A stretch of 64,000 nt of DNA from Phytohabitans flavus (lineage in GTDB: Bacteria > Actinomycetota > Actinomycetes > Mycobacteriales > Micromonosporaceae), in NCBI RefSeq assembly GCF_011764545.1, contig NZ_AP022870.1, positions 3,952,001-4,016,000 of the forward strand. The letters are read 5' to 3'. Of this stretch, positions 54,047-62,464 are shown one piece after another. The notes beneath the pieces are model-generated. The model did not search any database. It was not told the DNA's origin and saw only the letters and a program-made list of their open reading frames with translations. Position 1 is the first letter of the stretch, and every line of letters begins with the position of its first letter. Position numbers and translations under genes: made by a program.

Positions 54047-55182
54047 CCGGCTCGGGTCGTGGGGTCGGTGTACCTGAGGATGGCGCCTACGCCGTGCGTC
54101 AGGTCGGCGTCGTCCGGGCCTACCAACAGCAGGTCGGCGCCTGTTCCGGCGATCGCCCTGACTAGGGCCATGTCGGCGCGTACGCGGATGGGCTCCTCGA
54201 CGCCCATCTCGCGCAGTTGTGCCGGGTCGAGCGCGAGCTGCGGCGCCTCCGGCCCGATCCACAGCTGGTCCGTCGACGAGGGGTCGTCCACGATCAGCAT
54301 CGCCTCGACCTGCTCGCGCTGGAGCGCGGTGACCACCGCGGCGAGCCCGTTGCCGAGCCCTTCCTGCTCGGCGAAGCGGTCGACCGCGTCCCGCGTGCGC
54401 TGGTCGGCCACGTTCGCCACGGCCACGGTCGTCGCCTCGTCCAGCGGCCCCGGGTCGGCGCCCGACGCCCGCGTACCGGCGTCGGTCACCACCGCCCGGT
54501 CCCGCCAGCGCTTGGGCAGCTGCTCCAGGAGCAACTGCCGGGCCCGTACGTCCCCGCCCAGGACGAGCACGTCCGGCCCCATCGCGTCGGCGAGGTGCGC
54601 GGTGGCGGCGGCCAGGTCGTTCGTGTTGCGCTGCCAGGTTGTCTCCGCTTCCCGCTGGTACCGCGCCTGCGACCACCCGCCGGGCTTGACCTTGCGGATC
54701 GGGTACGACTCGGTTCCGCGCACTGTCTCGCTCCGGAGCACGCCGCCGCCGGAAGGCCGAACGCCGCCCGCGTCGAACACCGACACCTCGCCCCCGGCCC
54801 GGTCGGCGATCACGCGCAGCCACCCGACCTCCTCACCCCGTTGGGCGACCAGGGGCATCGCGTGCGGCAGTGCCCCGTACCGGGCGAGATCCGCGCGCGG
54901 CGGCGTGGGCAGCCGCTCGACGGTCACATCGTCCGGCGCGGCCTCGGAGCAGAAGAGCGCGACGCCCAGCCGGTCCGGCTCGGCCGGTGCCCCGTCGAGC
55001 GCCCGGTCCATCGAGGCGAGTAGGCCGCCGCTGGCTCCCTGCCCGGCCAGGCTCTCCCGCAGCCCGCGCCAGCGGAGCCGCACTGCGCGTGCGGCGTCCT
55101 CCGTGTCCGGCGTGGCATCAAGGTAGGCCGACGCCCACGGACCCGGATGGGCGTAAAGCGACCGCAGGAATGAGAGATCCAT
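54043..55182 (-). CDS. Rv2629/baeRF-like ribosome-hibernation-factor family protein
   Basis: A 379-residue protein with the eRF1-like fold pattern of the bacterial/archaeal Rv2629 group: SLYAHPGPWASAYLDATPDTEDA at the N-terminus (PWASAYLDATPD), a central VLVLGGDVRARQLLLEQLP block and the C-terminal VRADMALVRAIAGTGADLLL. Relatives are stress or dormancy proteins related to ribosome hibernation, by family knowledge. The start is ATG at 55182; an ATG four codons upstream (55194) is equally possible. Its stop codon lies inside a palindromic repeat. Confidence 0.82.
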   Translation of the reverse strand: MDLSFLRSLYAHPGPWASAYLDATPDTEDAARAVRLRWRGLRESLAGQGASGGLLASMDRALDGAPAEPDRLGVALFCSEAAPDDVTVERLPTPPRADLARYGALPHAMPLVAQRGEEVGWLRVIADRAGGEVSVFDAGGVRPSGGGVLRSETVRGTESYPIRKVKPGGWSQARYQREAETTWQRNTNDLAAATAHLADAMGPDVLVLGGDVRARQLLLEQLPKRWRDRAVVTDAGTRASGADPGPLDEATTVAVANVADQRTRDAVDRFAEQEGLGNGLAAVVTALQREQVEAMLIVDDPSSTDQLWIGPEAPQLALDPAQLREMGVEEPIRVRADMALVRAIAGTGADLLLVGPDDADLTHGVGAILRYTDPTTRAG

Positions 55183-55294
55183 AGCGTGGCGCATACCCCG
55201 TGAAGATGTATTCACTCACTCGCCGTCTCTCGCGTGAATGCACCTGCATCGATTACGCTGAGTGCTTGCGGGATCAACAATCGGTAGGACTGTC

Positions 55295-55834
55295 ATGACC
55301 TGGGACCGGGAGCTTTTCCCCGAACCCGTGTCGCACCGGCCGGGACCCATCATCAACGGGCACGTCGTAAAGCTCGAGGGCGGCTACTCCCGCGAGATCA
55401 AGGTGGGCCAGCCCATCCTTGTCGCCGTGCTGGCCGCCGCCGGCGTCACCCGCCTCGTCGTCTCCCTCCTGCGCTCCGGCGCGGGTGGCGGCGGGCGGAA
55501 GTGGAAAGAGCTGAGGAAGGGCCCGGAGTACCTGGTCACCCCGATGAGGATCCGCGCCTCGGACGGCGTGCTGTGCGAAATGGAAATCCACGGCCACCTG
55601 CCGCAGAGCGCGCTGGAGCCACGAGACCACGTGCAGGTGACCGTACGCCGCCAGAAGGACCCGGAGCTCCCACCCCGGGTCGAACGGATCGTCAACCTCA
55701 CGACCGCCCAGCTCCTCACGCCGCACCCCCCCAACCTCTGGTCCCACCTAGGCCCCACGCTGCTAGCCCAAGCCCTGCTAGGCATCCTCGTCTTCGCCAC
55801 AATCGCCGCCTGCACAGTGCTCGTCGGGGATTGA
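55295..55834 (+). CDS. membrane protein of unknown function
   Basis: A 179-residue protein with a hydrophobic segment near residues 42-60 (PILVAVLAAAGVTRLVVSLL), a central beta-rich soluble part (MRIRASDGVLCEMEIHGHL; VQVTVRRQKDPELP) that may be an OB-like fold, and a second hydrophobic segment near the C-terminus (LLAQALLGILVFATIAACTV). No family recognised. Its stop codon lies inside a 60-bp palindrome. Confidence 0.7.
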   Translation: MTWDRELFPEPVSHRPGPIINGHVVKLEGGYSREIKVGQPILVAVLAAAGVTRLVVSLLRSGAGGGGRKWKELRKGPEYLVTPMRIRASDGVLCEMEIHGHLPQSALEPRDHVQVTVRRQKDPELPPRVERIVNLTTAQLLTPHPPNLWSHLGPTLLAQALLGILVFATIAACTVLVGD

Positions 55835-55890
55835 TCAGGGAGTTGGTGGTGCGGCACGCCGGCCGACACGCCCACGAAGTCCCTGATCAA
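55831..55890. repeat. 60-bp palindromic repeat (copy 3)
   Basis: TTGATCAGGGAGTTGGTGGT ... CACGAAGTCCCTGATCAA. It starts at the last four bases of the upstream gene (the TGA stop is part of TTGATCAGGG). It probably ends that gene's transcript ahead of the MFS gene 57 bases on. Confidence 0.85.
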
Positions 55891-55946
55891 CAGCGACGGG
55901 GCTACGCGCTTGAGGTGAGAGCGGTTCCGGGGGTGGGATTGGGCCT

Positions 55947-57143
55947 GTGAGTTTGATTGCTGCGCGTAATGGGGTTGCGGTTGTTTTTGGGCTTAATGGG
56001 CTGGCGGTGGCGTCTTGGTTCGCGCGGGTGCCGGCCGCCAAGGACGCGCTCGATCTCACCGCGGGCCAGCTCGGGCTGCTGATGTTGACCCTCTCCGCCG
56101 GCGCGGTGCTCGCGCTGCCCACGGCCGGCATGGTGGCGCACCGGCTCGGCGCCGCCCGTACCGTCGCCATCGGCGCCCTGGCCGCGTCCGCGGGCCTCGT
56201 CCTGGCCGGCGTGGCCGCGAGCGCCTTGGGTTCGATCCCGGTCGTGGGGGTGGGACTCTTCGCGATCGGGTTCGGCGCGGGCAGCTGCGAGGTCGCGATG
56301 AACGTCGAGGCGGCCGCCGTCGAGCGCCGGCTCGGACGCACGATCATGCCGCGCTTCCACGCCGCCTGGAGTCTGGGTACCGTCGCCGGCGCCGGCCTCG
56401 GCGCGGCCGCCGCCCGCCTGGAGGTGCCGATCGGCGCGCACCTGGCCGTGATGGCGGTGATCGTGGGCGGGGGCACGCTTGTGGCGGTGCGCTCGTTCCT
56501 GCCGGGCGAGCGGGCGGCGGCCGAGGGCGGCCCGAAGGGTGGCGGGCTGCTCGCCGCCTGGCGCGAGCCACGCACCGTCCTCATCGGACTGCTGGTGCTG
56601 GTGATGGCGTTCACCGAGGGTACGGCGAACGACTGGCTCGCGGTCGCCTTCGTGGACGGGCACGGGGTGAGCGAGGCGGCGGGCGCGGCGAGCTTCGCGG
56701 TGTTCGTGGCGGCGATGACCGTGGGGCGTACGGTCGGCACGGTCGCGCTGGACCGCTGGGGCCGGCCGCGGGTGCTGTGGGCGACGATGGCGTTAGCGGC
56801 GGCGGGCGCCGCGGTCACCGTGTACGCGAACTCGGTACCGCTAGCGCTCGCCGGCGTGGCCCTGTGGGGTGTGGGCGCCTGCCTTGGCTTCCCGGTCGGG
56901 ATGAGCGCCGCCGCCGACGACGAGAGCCGCGCGTCCGCGCGGGTGAGCGTGGTGGCGGTGATCGGGTACACCGCCTTCCTGGCCGGACCGCCACTCGTCG
57001 GCCTGCTCGGCGACCGCGTGGGCGTGCTGCGCGCCCTGCTCGTCGTGCCGCTGCTGATCGTCCCGGCGCTCGCCCTGGTCCCCGCCCTCCGCCCACCCCG
57101 GACGCCGGTCCCAACCCGCGAGCCCAGCCTCGTTCGCGACTAG
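55947..57143 (+). CDS. MFS transporter (YbjJ-like)
   Basis: A 398-residue major-facilitator permease with 11-12 hydrophobic segments in two halves. Each half has the typical loop: GMVAHRLGAARTVAIGALA after helix 2 and GTVALDRWGRPRVLWATM after helix 8. The substrate is unknown; the family includes sugar and drug exporters. The GTG start at 55947 follows the palindrome and has no strong ribosome site. Confidence 0.87.
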   Translation: MSLIAARNGVAVVFGLNGLAVASWFARVPAAKDALDLTAGQLGLLMLTLSAGAVLALPTAGMVAHRLGAARTVAIGALAASAGLVLAGVAASALGSIPVVGVGLFAIGFGAGSCEVAMNVEAAAVERRLGRTIMPRFHAAWSLGTVAGAGLGAAAARLEVPIGAHLAVMAVIVGGGTLVAVRSFLPGERAAAEGGPKGGGLLAAWREPRTVLIGLLVLVMAFTEGTANDWLAVAFVDGHGVSEAAGAASFAVFVAAMTVGRTVGTVALDRWGRPRVLWATMALAAAGAAVTVYANSVPLALAGVALWGVGACLGFPVGMSAAADDESRASARVSVVAVIGYTAFLAGPPLVGLLGDRVGVLRALLVVPLLIVPALALVPALRPPRTPVPTREPSLVRD

Positions 57144-57344
57144 AGATCTTCCAGGTCGGGGTCACATTCAGTTCCTTGAGATGGGTATTTGCCCCCTCCG
57201 CTGCCACGTCCGCGGTCCAAGCCCCACCCCAACCCGACCCGGGATCGCCGTCGGACAAGGCAGAGGTGGGTGCGCAGGCCTTTGCCCTGCTCCCCCAGAG
57301 TGGCCGCTTCCTCGATCGACGCGATCGGGTTGGCGTACGCGAGA

Positions 57345-57535
57345 GATCGTGGTATCCAACTGCCCCTCCAGAGCCTGTCGCAAAATTGCCCGACTACAGC
57401 GTGTGTCGAGAAAAACACGGCTGTGTCCGCCGCTGGCCGCCGAACGGCGGCCGGCGAGGGTCAACGAGACCCTCATTTCAAGCGAATCTGGCGATTCTGC
57501 GACAGGCTCTCCAGAGGCAACTAGGTACCACGATC
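57345..57535. repeat. 48-bp palindrome (copy 3) interrupted by a small insertion
   Basis: GATCGTGGTATCCAACTGCC on the left and GGCAACTAGGTACCACGATC on the right. Removing 139 inserted bases and one 4-bp duplicate restores exactly 48 bp, the size of the other two copies. Confidence 0.8.
57371..57509. mobile_element. 139-bp MITE with 22-bp terminal inverted repeats
   Basis: The left end GAGCCTGTCGCAAAATTGCC and the right end (inverted GAGCCTGTCGCAGAATCGCC) match at 19 of 22 positions. It is flanked by a TCCA duplication (57367-57370 and 57510-57513). It has no coding capacity and holds an inner hairpin (GCCGCCG...CGGCGGC region). The end sequence resembles insertion sequences with GAGCCTGTCGCA-type termini (IS5-like), so an IS elsewhere in the genome probably moves it. 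Confidence 0.85.
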
Positions 57536-57840
57536 TGCCAGACGGCCGCCCGTCGTGGCGTCGGTCAAGGCAAACCGAGCGCCCTTTGGGCGCGTGTCTG
57601 CCTTCGGACGGACCTCCCGCCCAACCGCCGAGCTAGGTCAAGGTTGGGCCGGAACGCGGACCCGGCCGCGAGGGTCGTGGTCGGCTGACCACGACCCGGG
57701 GGTGAGCTTGCCCAACAGCGAAGGGTGAGGCCGCGGGAGCGACGGTCTGGACCACGGCGGGCGTCGCGGTAGCTCGATTTCCTTGGCTTTTGATCCTCAT
57801 CCGCGACATGACGGCGAGGCCACCCTGACCCCAAAGGTCG

Positions 57841-59190
57841 CTAGAGGCGCTGCTTTTGCACCTTGCCCATGCCGTTGCGGGGCAGCTCGGGCAGGAAGCG
57901 GACCTGGCGCGGGCGCTTGTGCACCGACAGGTGCTTGGCCACGAACCCGATCAGCTCCTCCGCCGCGACGCCGTCGGCCACCACGTACGCGACGATCTCC
58001 TGTCCCAGGTCGTCGTGGGGTGCGCCGACGACGGCGGCCTCGCGGACGGCGGGGTGGGCTAGCAGCGCGTTCTCCACCTCGCCGGCGCCGATGCGGTACC
58101 CGCCGCTCTTGATCAGGTCGGTGGAGGAGCGGCCGACGATGCGGTGCCACCCGTCCGGGCCGATCGTGGCCACGTCGCCGGTGCGGAACCACCCGTCCTC
58201 CGCGTACGCCGCCGCGGTCGCCTCCGGCCGGTTCAGGTACCCGCTGAAGAGCGTGGTGCCGCGGACCTGGAGTTCGCCCACGGCCTCGCCGTCGTGCGGT
58301 GCCTGCGCGCCGTCCTCGCCGACGAGGCGGGTCTCCACCCCGGCGACCGGCTGGCCCACCGCGCCCGGCCGCCGCGGTCCGTCGGCGCGGGCGGCGACGG
58401 TGATGAGGGTTTCGGTCATGCCGTACCGCTCGACCGGTTCGTGCCCGGTCAGCTCGCGCAGCGCCGCGAAGACCGGGACGGGCAGGGCCGCGCTGCCCGA
58501 GACGAGCAGGCGGGCCGGCGCCAGCGCGCGGGCCGCCGCCGGGTCGCCCGCGATGCGGTGCCACACCGTGGGTACGCCGAAGTAGAGGGTGCCGCTGGCC
58601 GCCGCGTACGCCTCGGGGCGGGGCCGGACCGTGTGCGCCAGCCGCGAGCCGGTGCGCAGCGCGCCGAGCACGCCGAGGACGAGGCCGTGCACGTGGTACA
58701 GCGGGAGGCCGTGCACCAGCGTGTCGTCGGCGGTCCAAGCCCAGGCGTCGGCGAGCGCGTCGAGGTCGGCGGCGATGGCGTCCCGGCTGAGCAGTACGCC
58801 CTTGGGCGCGCCGGTCGTCCCACTCGTGTACAGGATGAGCGCCGTCGCCTCGCCGGACGGCTGGGCGCTGGGCATGGCCGCGCGCTCGCCGAGGTCGATG
58901 CCGGCGAGCAGCTCGGCGCCCGCGTCGCCGAGGATGTGCGAACGTTCCATCGGCCCCGAGTCGGGCGGGATCGGTACGACCGGGACGCCGGCCGCCAGAC
59001 CGCCCAGCACCGCCACGACCGTCTCCAGCGAGGCCGTGGCGGTGACCGCGACGGCCGGCGCACCCGCGATCCGGGCGGCGAGCGCCCCGGCGGCACCGGC
59101 CAGGTCGGCCCAGGAAAGCTGGTGGTCACCGATCCGTACCGCGTCGGGTCGATCTCCGAAGTGGCCACTCAGGGCGGGCAGCAGGTCCAT
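57841..59190 (-). CDS. matB: malonyl-CoA synthetase (MatB-like acyl-CoA ligase)
   Basis: A 449-residue ANL-superfamily ligase, the usual MatB length. AMP-binding motif ILYTSGTTGAPKG, LPLYHVHGLVLG, A5 motif VERYGMTET, A7 GWFRTGDVA, A8 GRSSTDLIKSGGYRIGAGEVE and catalytic Lys in GMGKVQKQRL are all present. The HVHGL and RYGMTET blocks are characteristic of actinobacterial malonyl-CoA synthetases, which make malonyl- or methylmalonyl-CoA from the acid. The start is ATG at 59190 (MDLLPALSGHF); the long frame upstream runs antisense through the next gene and is rejected. It is divergent from the DinB-like gene. Confidence 0.85.
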   Translation of the reverse strand: MDLLPALSGHFGDRPDAVRIGDHQLSWADLAGAAGALAARIAGAPAVAVTATASLETVVAVLGGLAAGVPVVPIPPDSGPMERSHILGDAGAELLAGIDLGERAAMPSAQPSGEATALILYTSGTTGAPKGVLLSRDAIAADLDALADAWAWTADDTLVHGLPLYHVHGLVLGVLGALRTGSRLAHTVRPRPEAYAAASGTLYFGVPTVWHRIAGDPAAARALAPARLLVSGSAALPVPVFAALRELTGHEPVERYGMTETLITVAARADGPRRPGAVGQPVAGVETRLVGEDGAQAPHDGEAVGELQVRGTTLFSGYLNRPEATAAAYAEDGWFRTGDVATIGPDGWHRIVGRSSTDLIKSGGYRIGAGEVENALLAHPAVREAAVVGAPHDDLGQEIVAYVVADGVAAEELIGFVAKHLSVHKRPRQVRFLPELPRNGMGKVQKQRL

Positions 59191-59214
59191 GCGGGACACC
59201 CTAAGGTGATGTAC

Positions 59215-59874
59215 ATGCCGCGAAAACCCACAGTCGTCGACGTGGAAACCGGGCAGAAGAAGGTGTTCGCCTGGGCGGTCGACTGGCCGGGGTGGTGCCG
59301 CGCGGCCCGCACCGAGGAGCAAGCGCTGGCCGCACTCGCCGACTACGTCCCGCGGTACGCGGTGGTGGCGCGGATGGCGGGGCTGACCTTCCCGGAGACG
59401 ATCGGTGACACGTTCGAGGTGCGGGAGCGACTGCCCGGCGAGGCCGGCACCGAGTTCGGGGTGCCCAGCAAGATCACGGTGGGCGACCGCGAGCCGGTGA
59501 AGGCGGCCGAGGCGACCCGCGCGGCCAAGCTGATGACCGCCTCCTGGGAGCTGCTCGCCGAGGTGGCCGCCAAGTCCCCCGCTGAGCTGCGCAAGGGCCC
59601 GCGCGGCGGTGGCCGCGACCGGGACAAGATGCTCGACCACGTGGTGGGTTCCGAGGCGGCGTATGGGCGGCAGGTCGGCATCAAGCACAAGCAGCCGGCG
59701 TTCGACGACGAGGCGGCGGTGGGTGCCCTCCGGGCAGACCTGCTGGCGCTGCTGGGCAAGCCGACCCGGGCCGGCGACGAGCCGAAGTGGCCCCATCGGT
59801 ACGCGATCCGCCGGATCGTCTGGCACGTGCTCGACCACGTGTGGGAGATGGAGGACCGGGCCACACCCGCCTGA
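59215..59874 (+). CDS. DinB-like/DUF664-type protein
   Basis: A 219-residue protein. The N-terminal part (KVFAWAVDWPGWCRAARTEEQALAAL) resembles HicB-like or small RNase-H-fold segments, and the rest is a helical bundle with MLDHVVGSEAAYGRQVG and RRIVWHVLDHVWEMEDR, the spaced histidines of DinB-type metal-binding bundles. Function unknown. The start at 59215 has AAGG eight bases upstream; an ATG two codons earlier is possible. It is followed by 140 bases without a gene. Confidence 0.75.
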   Translation: MPRKPTVVDVETGQKKVFAWAVDWPGWCRAARTEEQALAALADYVPRYAVVARMAGLTFPETIGDTFEVRERLPGEAGTEFGVPSKITVGDREPVKAAEATRAAKLMTASWELLAEVAAKSPAELRKGPRGGGRDRDKMLDHVVGSEAAYGRQVGIKHKQPAFDDEAAVGALRADLLALLGKPTRAGDEPKWPHRYAIRRIVWHVLDHVWEMEDRATPA

Positions 59875-60014
59875 CCTGGGCGTCGCCCTTCCCCGGGCCC
59901 GGGCGTCTCCCTCTTGAGGAGGAGGCGAAACCCGCCTTCTACCGCGCATGACGTAGCGCACAAACCAACTGGTGGTGGACGACTGACGACGTTTTCTGCG
60001 CGATCATCGTTGGT

Positions 60015-60910
60015 ATGACAGCGTGGGCGCTGAGCGTGATCTTCGCGATCGCGTCGGCAGCGGCGTACGCGGCGGGGGCAGTGGTGCAGGAGCGACTTGC
60101 CGCCGACGCGGTTCGAAAACCCGTCCTGGCGCTGCTGCGCCGGGGGCGGTGGTGGTTCGCGGTAGGCCTCAACGCGACCGGTGGGGCGCTGCACGTGGCG
60201 GCGCTTGCCTACGGCCCGCTCTCCCTGGTGCAGCCGCTCGGCGTGCTCACACTTGTGCTTGCACTGCCGATGGGCGCGGCGCTGGCGGGTCGCCGGGTGG
60301 CGGGCCGGGCCTGGTTGGGCGCGGGGTACACGGTTGCTGGTCTGGCCGTGCTCCTGCTGCTGATCAGCCCCGCTACCGGCGCCGAAGCCCTCGGGGGGCG
60401 CGATGCGATGATCCTGGCCATCGCCGCCACCGTCACGGTGGCCGCGCTGATGGTCGCCGCCCGGTTCTCCCGGCGGCCGGTCATCCGCAGCCTGTTCAAC
60501 GCGAGCGCGTCGGGCGTGGCGTTCGCGGTCGCCTCCGCGCTGACCCAGACGGTCGCGCTCCGCACCGGCGAGGACGGGCCGTCCGCGCTGCTCAGCCCGA
60601 TCACGGTGGCGCTCGGGGGATGGCGGTCGGCGGGCTGCTGCTCTCCCAGATCGCGTACCGCCACTCGGGTCTCGGCGCCCCGCTCGCCACCCTCACGCTG
60701 GCCAATCCGATCGCCTCCGCGATCATCGGCATGGTGCTGCTCGGCGAGCGGTTCGTCGGCGGTACCGCGGGCACGCTGGCCGCCCTCGCCGCCGCCGCGG
60801 TCGCCTCCTGGGGCGTGGTCGTGCTCGCCCAGCCCGACGCCCGCGTCTCCACCGACCCGGACGACTCGAGCCCGGACCCTACCCAGAAACGCCACCCCGT
60901 GCTCGTCTGA
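60015..60910 (+). CDS. DMT-superfamily permease (apparent frame break)
   Basis: About 298 residues after repair: ten hydrophobic segments in two repeats of five, the EamA/DMT plan. Typical small-residue-rich helices are LSVIFAIASAAAYAAGAVV at the N-terminus and PLATLTLANPIASAIIGMVL in helices 8-9, with the 'LANPIASAIIGMVLLGE' block often seen in this group. The frame breaks in the G5 run 60615-60619. One added G continues ALGG into MAVGGLLLSQIAYRH. Metabolite export is the likely role; the substrate is unknown. Confidence 0.85.
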
Positions 60911-60960
60911 CCCGGGCGATCCCCTTTCGCCGCAGGTCCTGACCGTGCCACCGTAATTGG

Positions 60961-62439
60961 ATGGGCACCGAGGTGGAGCGCCGCGAGTTCAGCCGGGAGG
61001 ACCGTGCCCGGCACCGGCGCAAGGTGCGGCAGTGCCTGGACGTGTTCGCGGAGATGCTGCGCGAGTCGCGGTTCGAGTTCGAGCGGCCGATGACCGGCCT
61101 CGAGATCGAGCTCAACCTCGTCGACGAAAGCGCCGATCCCGCGATGCGCAACGCCGAGGCCCTCGCCGCGATCGCCGACCCCGACTTCCAGACGGAGCTC
61201 GGCCAGTTCAACATCGAGATCAACGTCGCGCCGCGCCGCCTGGCCGGCGACGGCACCGCCGACTTCGAGCGGCACGTCCGCGCCAGCCTCAACGCCGCCG
61301 AGCAGAAGGCCCGGACGGTCGGCGCACACATGGTGATGATCGGCATCCTGCCCACGCTCACCCGCGAGCACCTCACGATCGAGACGCTCTCGTCCAACCC
61401 CCGCTACGCGCTGCTCAACGAGCAGATCTTCGCGGCCCGCGGCGAGGACCTCGACATCCGCATCGACGGCGTCGACCGCCTGGCGGCCACCGCCGACACG
61501 GTGGCGCCCGAGGCGGCGTGCACGAGCACCCAGTTCCACCTCCAGGTGAGCCCGGGGCAGTTCGCCGCGTACTGGAACGCCGCCCAGTGCGTCGCCGGCA
61601 TCCAGGTCGCGCTCGGCGCCAACGCGCCGTTCCTGCTGGGCAAGGAGCTGTGGCGGGAGACCCGGATCCCGCTCTTCGAGCAGGCCACCGACACGCGGTC
61701 GGAGGAGATAAAAGCCCAGGGGGTACGCCCTCGGGTGTGGTTCGGCGAGCGGTGGGTGACCTCGGTCTTCGACCTCTTCGAGGAGAACGTCCGGTACTTC
61801 CCCGCCCTGCTGCCCGTCTGCGACGACGACGACCCGGCGCAGACCCTGGCCCGCGGCGACATCCCGCAGCTGACCGAGCTGCGGCTGCACAACGGCACGG
61901 TCTACCGCTGGAACCGCCCGGTGTACGACGTGGTCCGCGGCCGCCCCCACCTCCGCGTGGAAAACCGCGTCCTCCCCGCCGGCCCGACGGTGGTCGACAC
62001 GGTGGCCAACGGCGCCTTCTACTTCGGCCTGGTCCGCGCCCTGGCCGAGTCCGACCGTCCACTCTGGTCACAGATGAGCTTCAGCGCCGCCGAGGAAAAC
62101 TTCCACGCCTGCGCCCGGCACGGCATCACCGCGACGGTCTTCTGGCCCGGCCTCGGCTACCTGCCGGTGACCGAGCTTGTGCTGCGGCGCCTGCTGCCAC
62201 TGGCCCGCGAGGGCCTGGACGCGTGGGAGGTCGACCCGGCCGAGCGCGACCGCCTGCTGAGCATCATCGAGCAGCGCTGCCTGACCGGCCGCAACGGCGC
62301 GACCTGGCAGGCGGAGACCCTGCACACCCTGGAGGACCAACACCACCTCGCACGGCCGGACGCACTGCGCGCGGTGCTACAGCGGTACATGCCACTGATG
62401 CACGAAAACATTCCCGTACACGAATGGCCCGTCGACTAG
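60961..62439 (+). CDS. GCS2-family glutamate-cysteine-ligase-like protein
   Basis: A 492-residue protein of the carboxylate-amine ligase / glutamate-cysteine ligase 2 group. The nucleotide/metal-site motifs are visible: GLEIELNLVDE near residue 46, QFNIEINVAPR near 82, TQFHLQVSP near 190 and RVENRVLPAGP near 330. It probably joins a carboxylate to an amine using ATP. In actinobacteria members serve ergothioneine or other thiol pathways, or have unknown roles. Start ATG at 60961; 50 bases separate it from the upstream permease. Confidence 0.82.
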   Translation: MGTEVERREFSREDRARHRRKVRQCLDVFAEMLRESRFEFERPMTGLEIELNLVDESADPAMRNAEALAAIADPDFQTELGQFNIEINVAPRRLAGDGTADFERHVRASLNAAEQKARTVGAHMVMIGILPTLTREHLTIETLSSNPRYALLNEQIFAARGEDLDIRIDGVDRLAATADTVAPEAACTSTQFHLQVSPGQFAAYWNAAQCVAGIQVALGANAPFLLGKELWRETRIPLFEQATDTRSEEIKAQGVRPRVWFGERWVTSVFDLFEENVRYFPALLPVCDDDDPAQTLARGDIPQLTELRLHNGTVYRWNRPVYDVVRGRPHLRVENRVLPAGPTVVDTVANGAFYFGLVRALAESDRPLWSQMSFSAAEENFHACARHGITATVFWPGLGYLPVTELVLRRLLPLAREGLDAWEVDPAERDRLLSIIEQRCLTGRNGATWQAETLHTLEDQHHLARPDALRAVLQRYMPLMHENIPVHEWPVD

Positions 62440-62464
62440 GCGCGTGCGATGGGATGCCGGGTGA

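Larger units (their letters stand above)
57179..57775. repeat. dispersed intergenic repeat element, inverted orientation (copy 4)
   Basis: It fills most of the 697-bp gap before the MatB-like gene. One end (57717-57775) is the TGAGCTACCGCG-type end; the other (57181-57245) matches, inverted, the 31430-31470 block and continues into a GGGTATTTGCCCC motif also found near 33046. The middle has the 48-bp palindrome, split by a 139-bp insertion. No coding frame is credible here. Confidence 0.78.

Noticed and set aside
57841..59961. 706-codon version of the MatB-like gene
   Set aside because: The extra N-terminal part is antisense to the DinB-like gene and has no ligase motif; the ATG at 59190 gives the normal family N-terminus.
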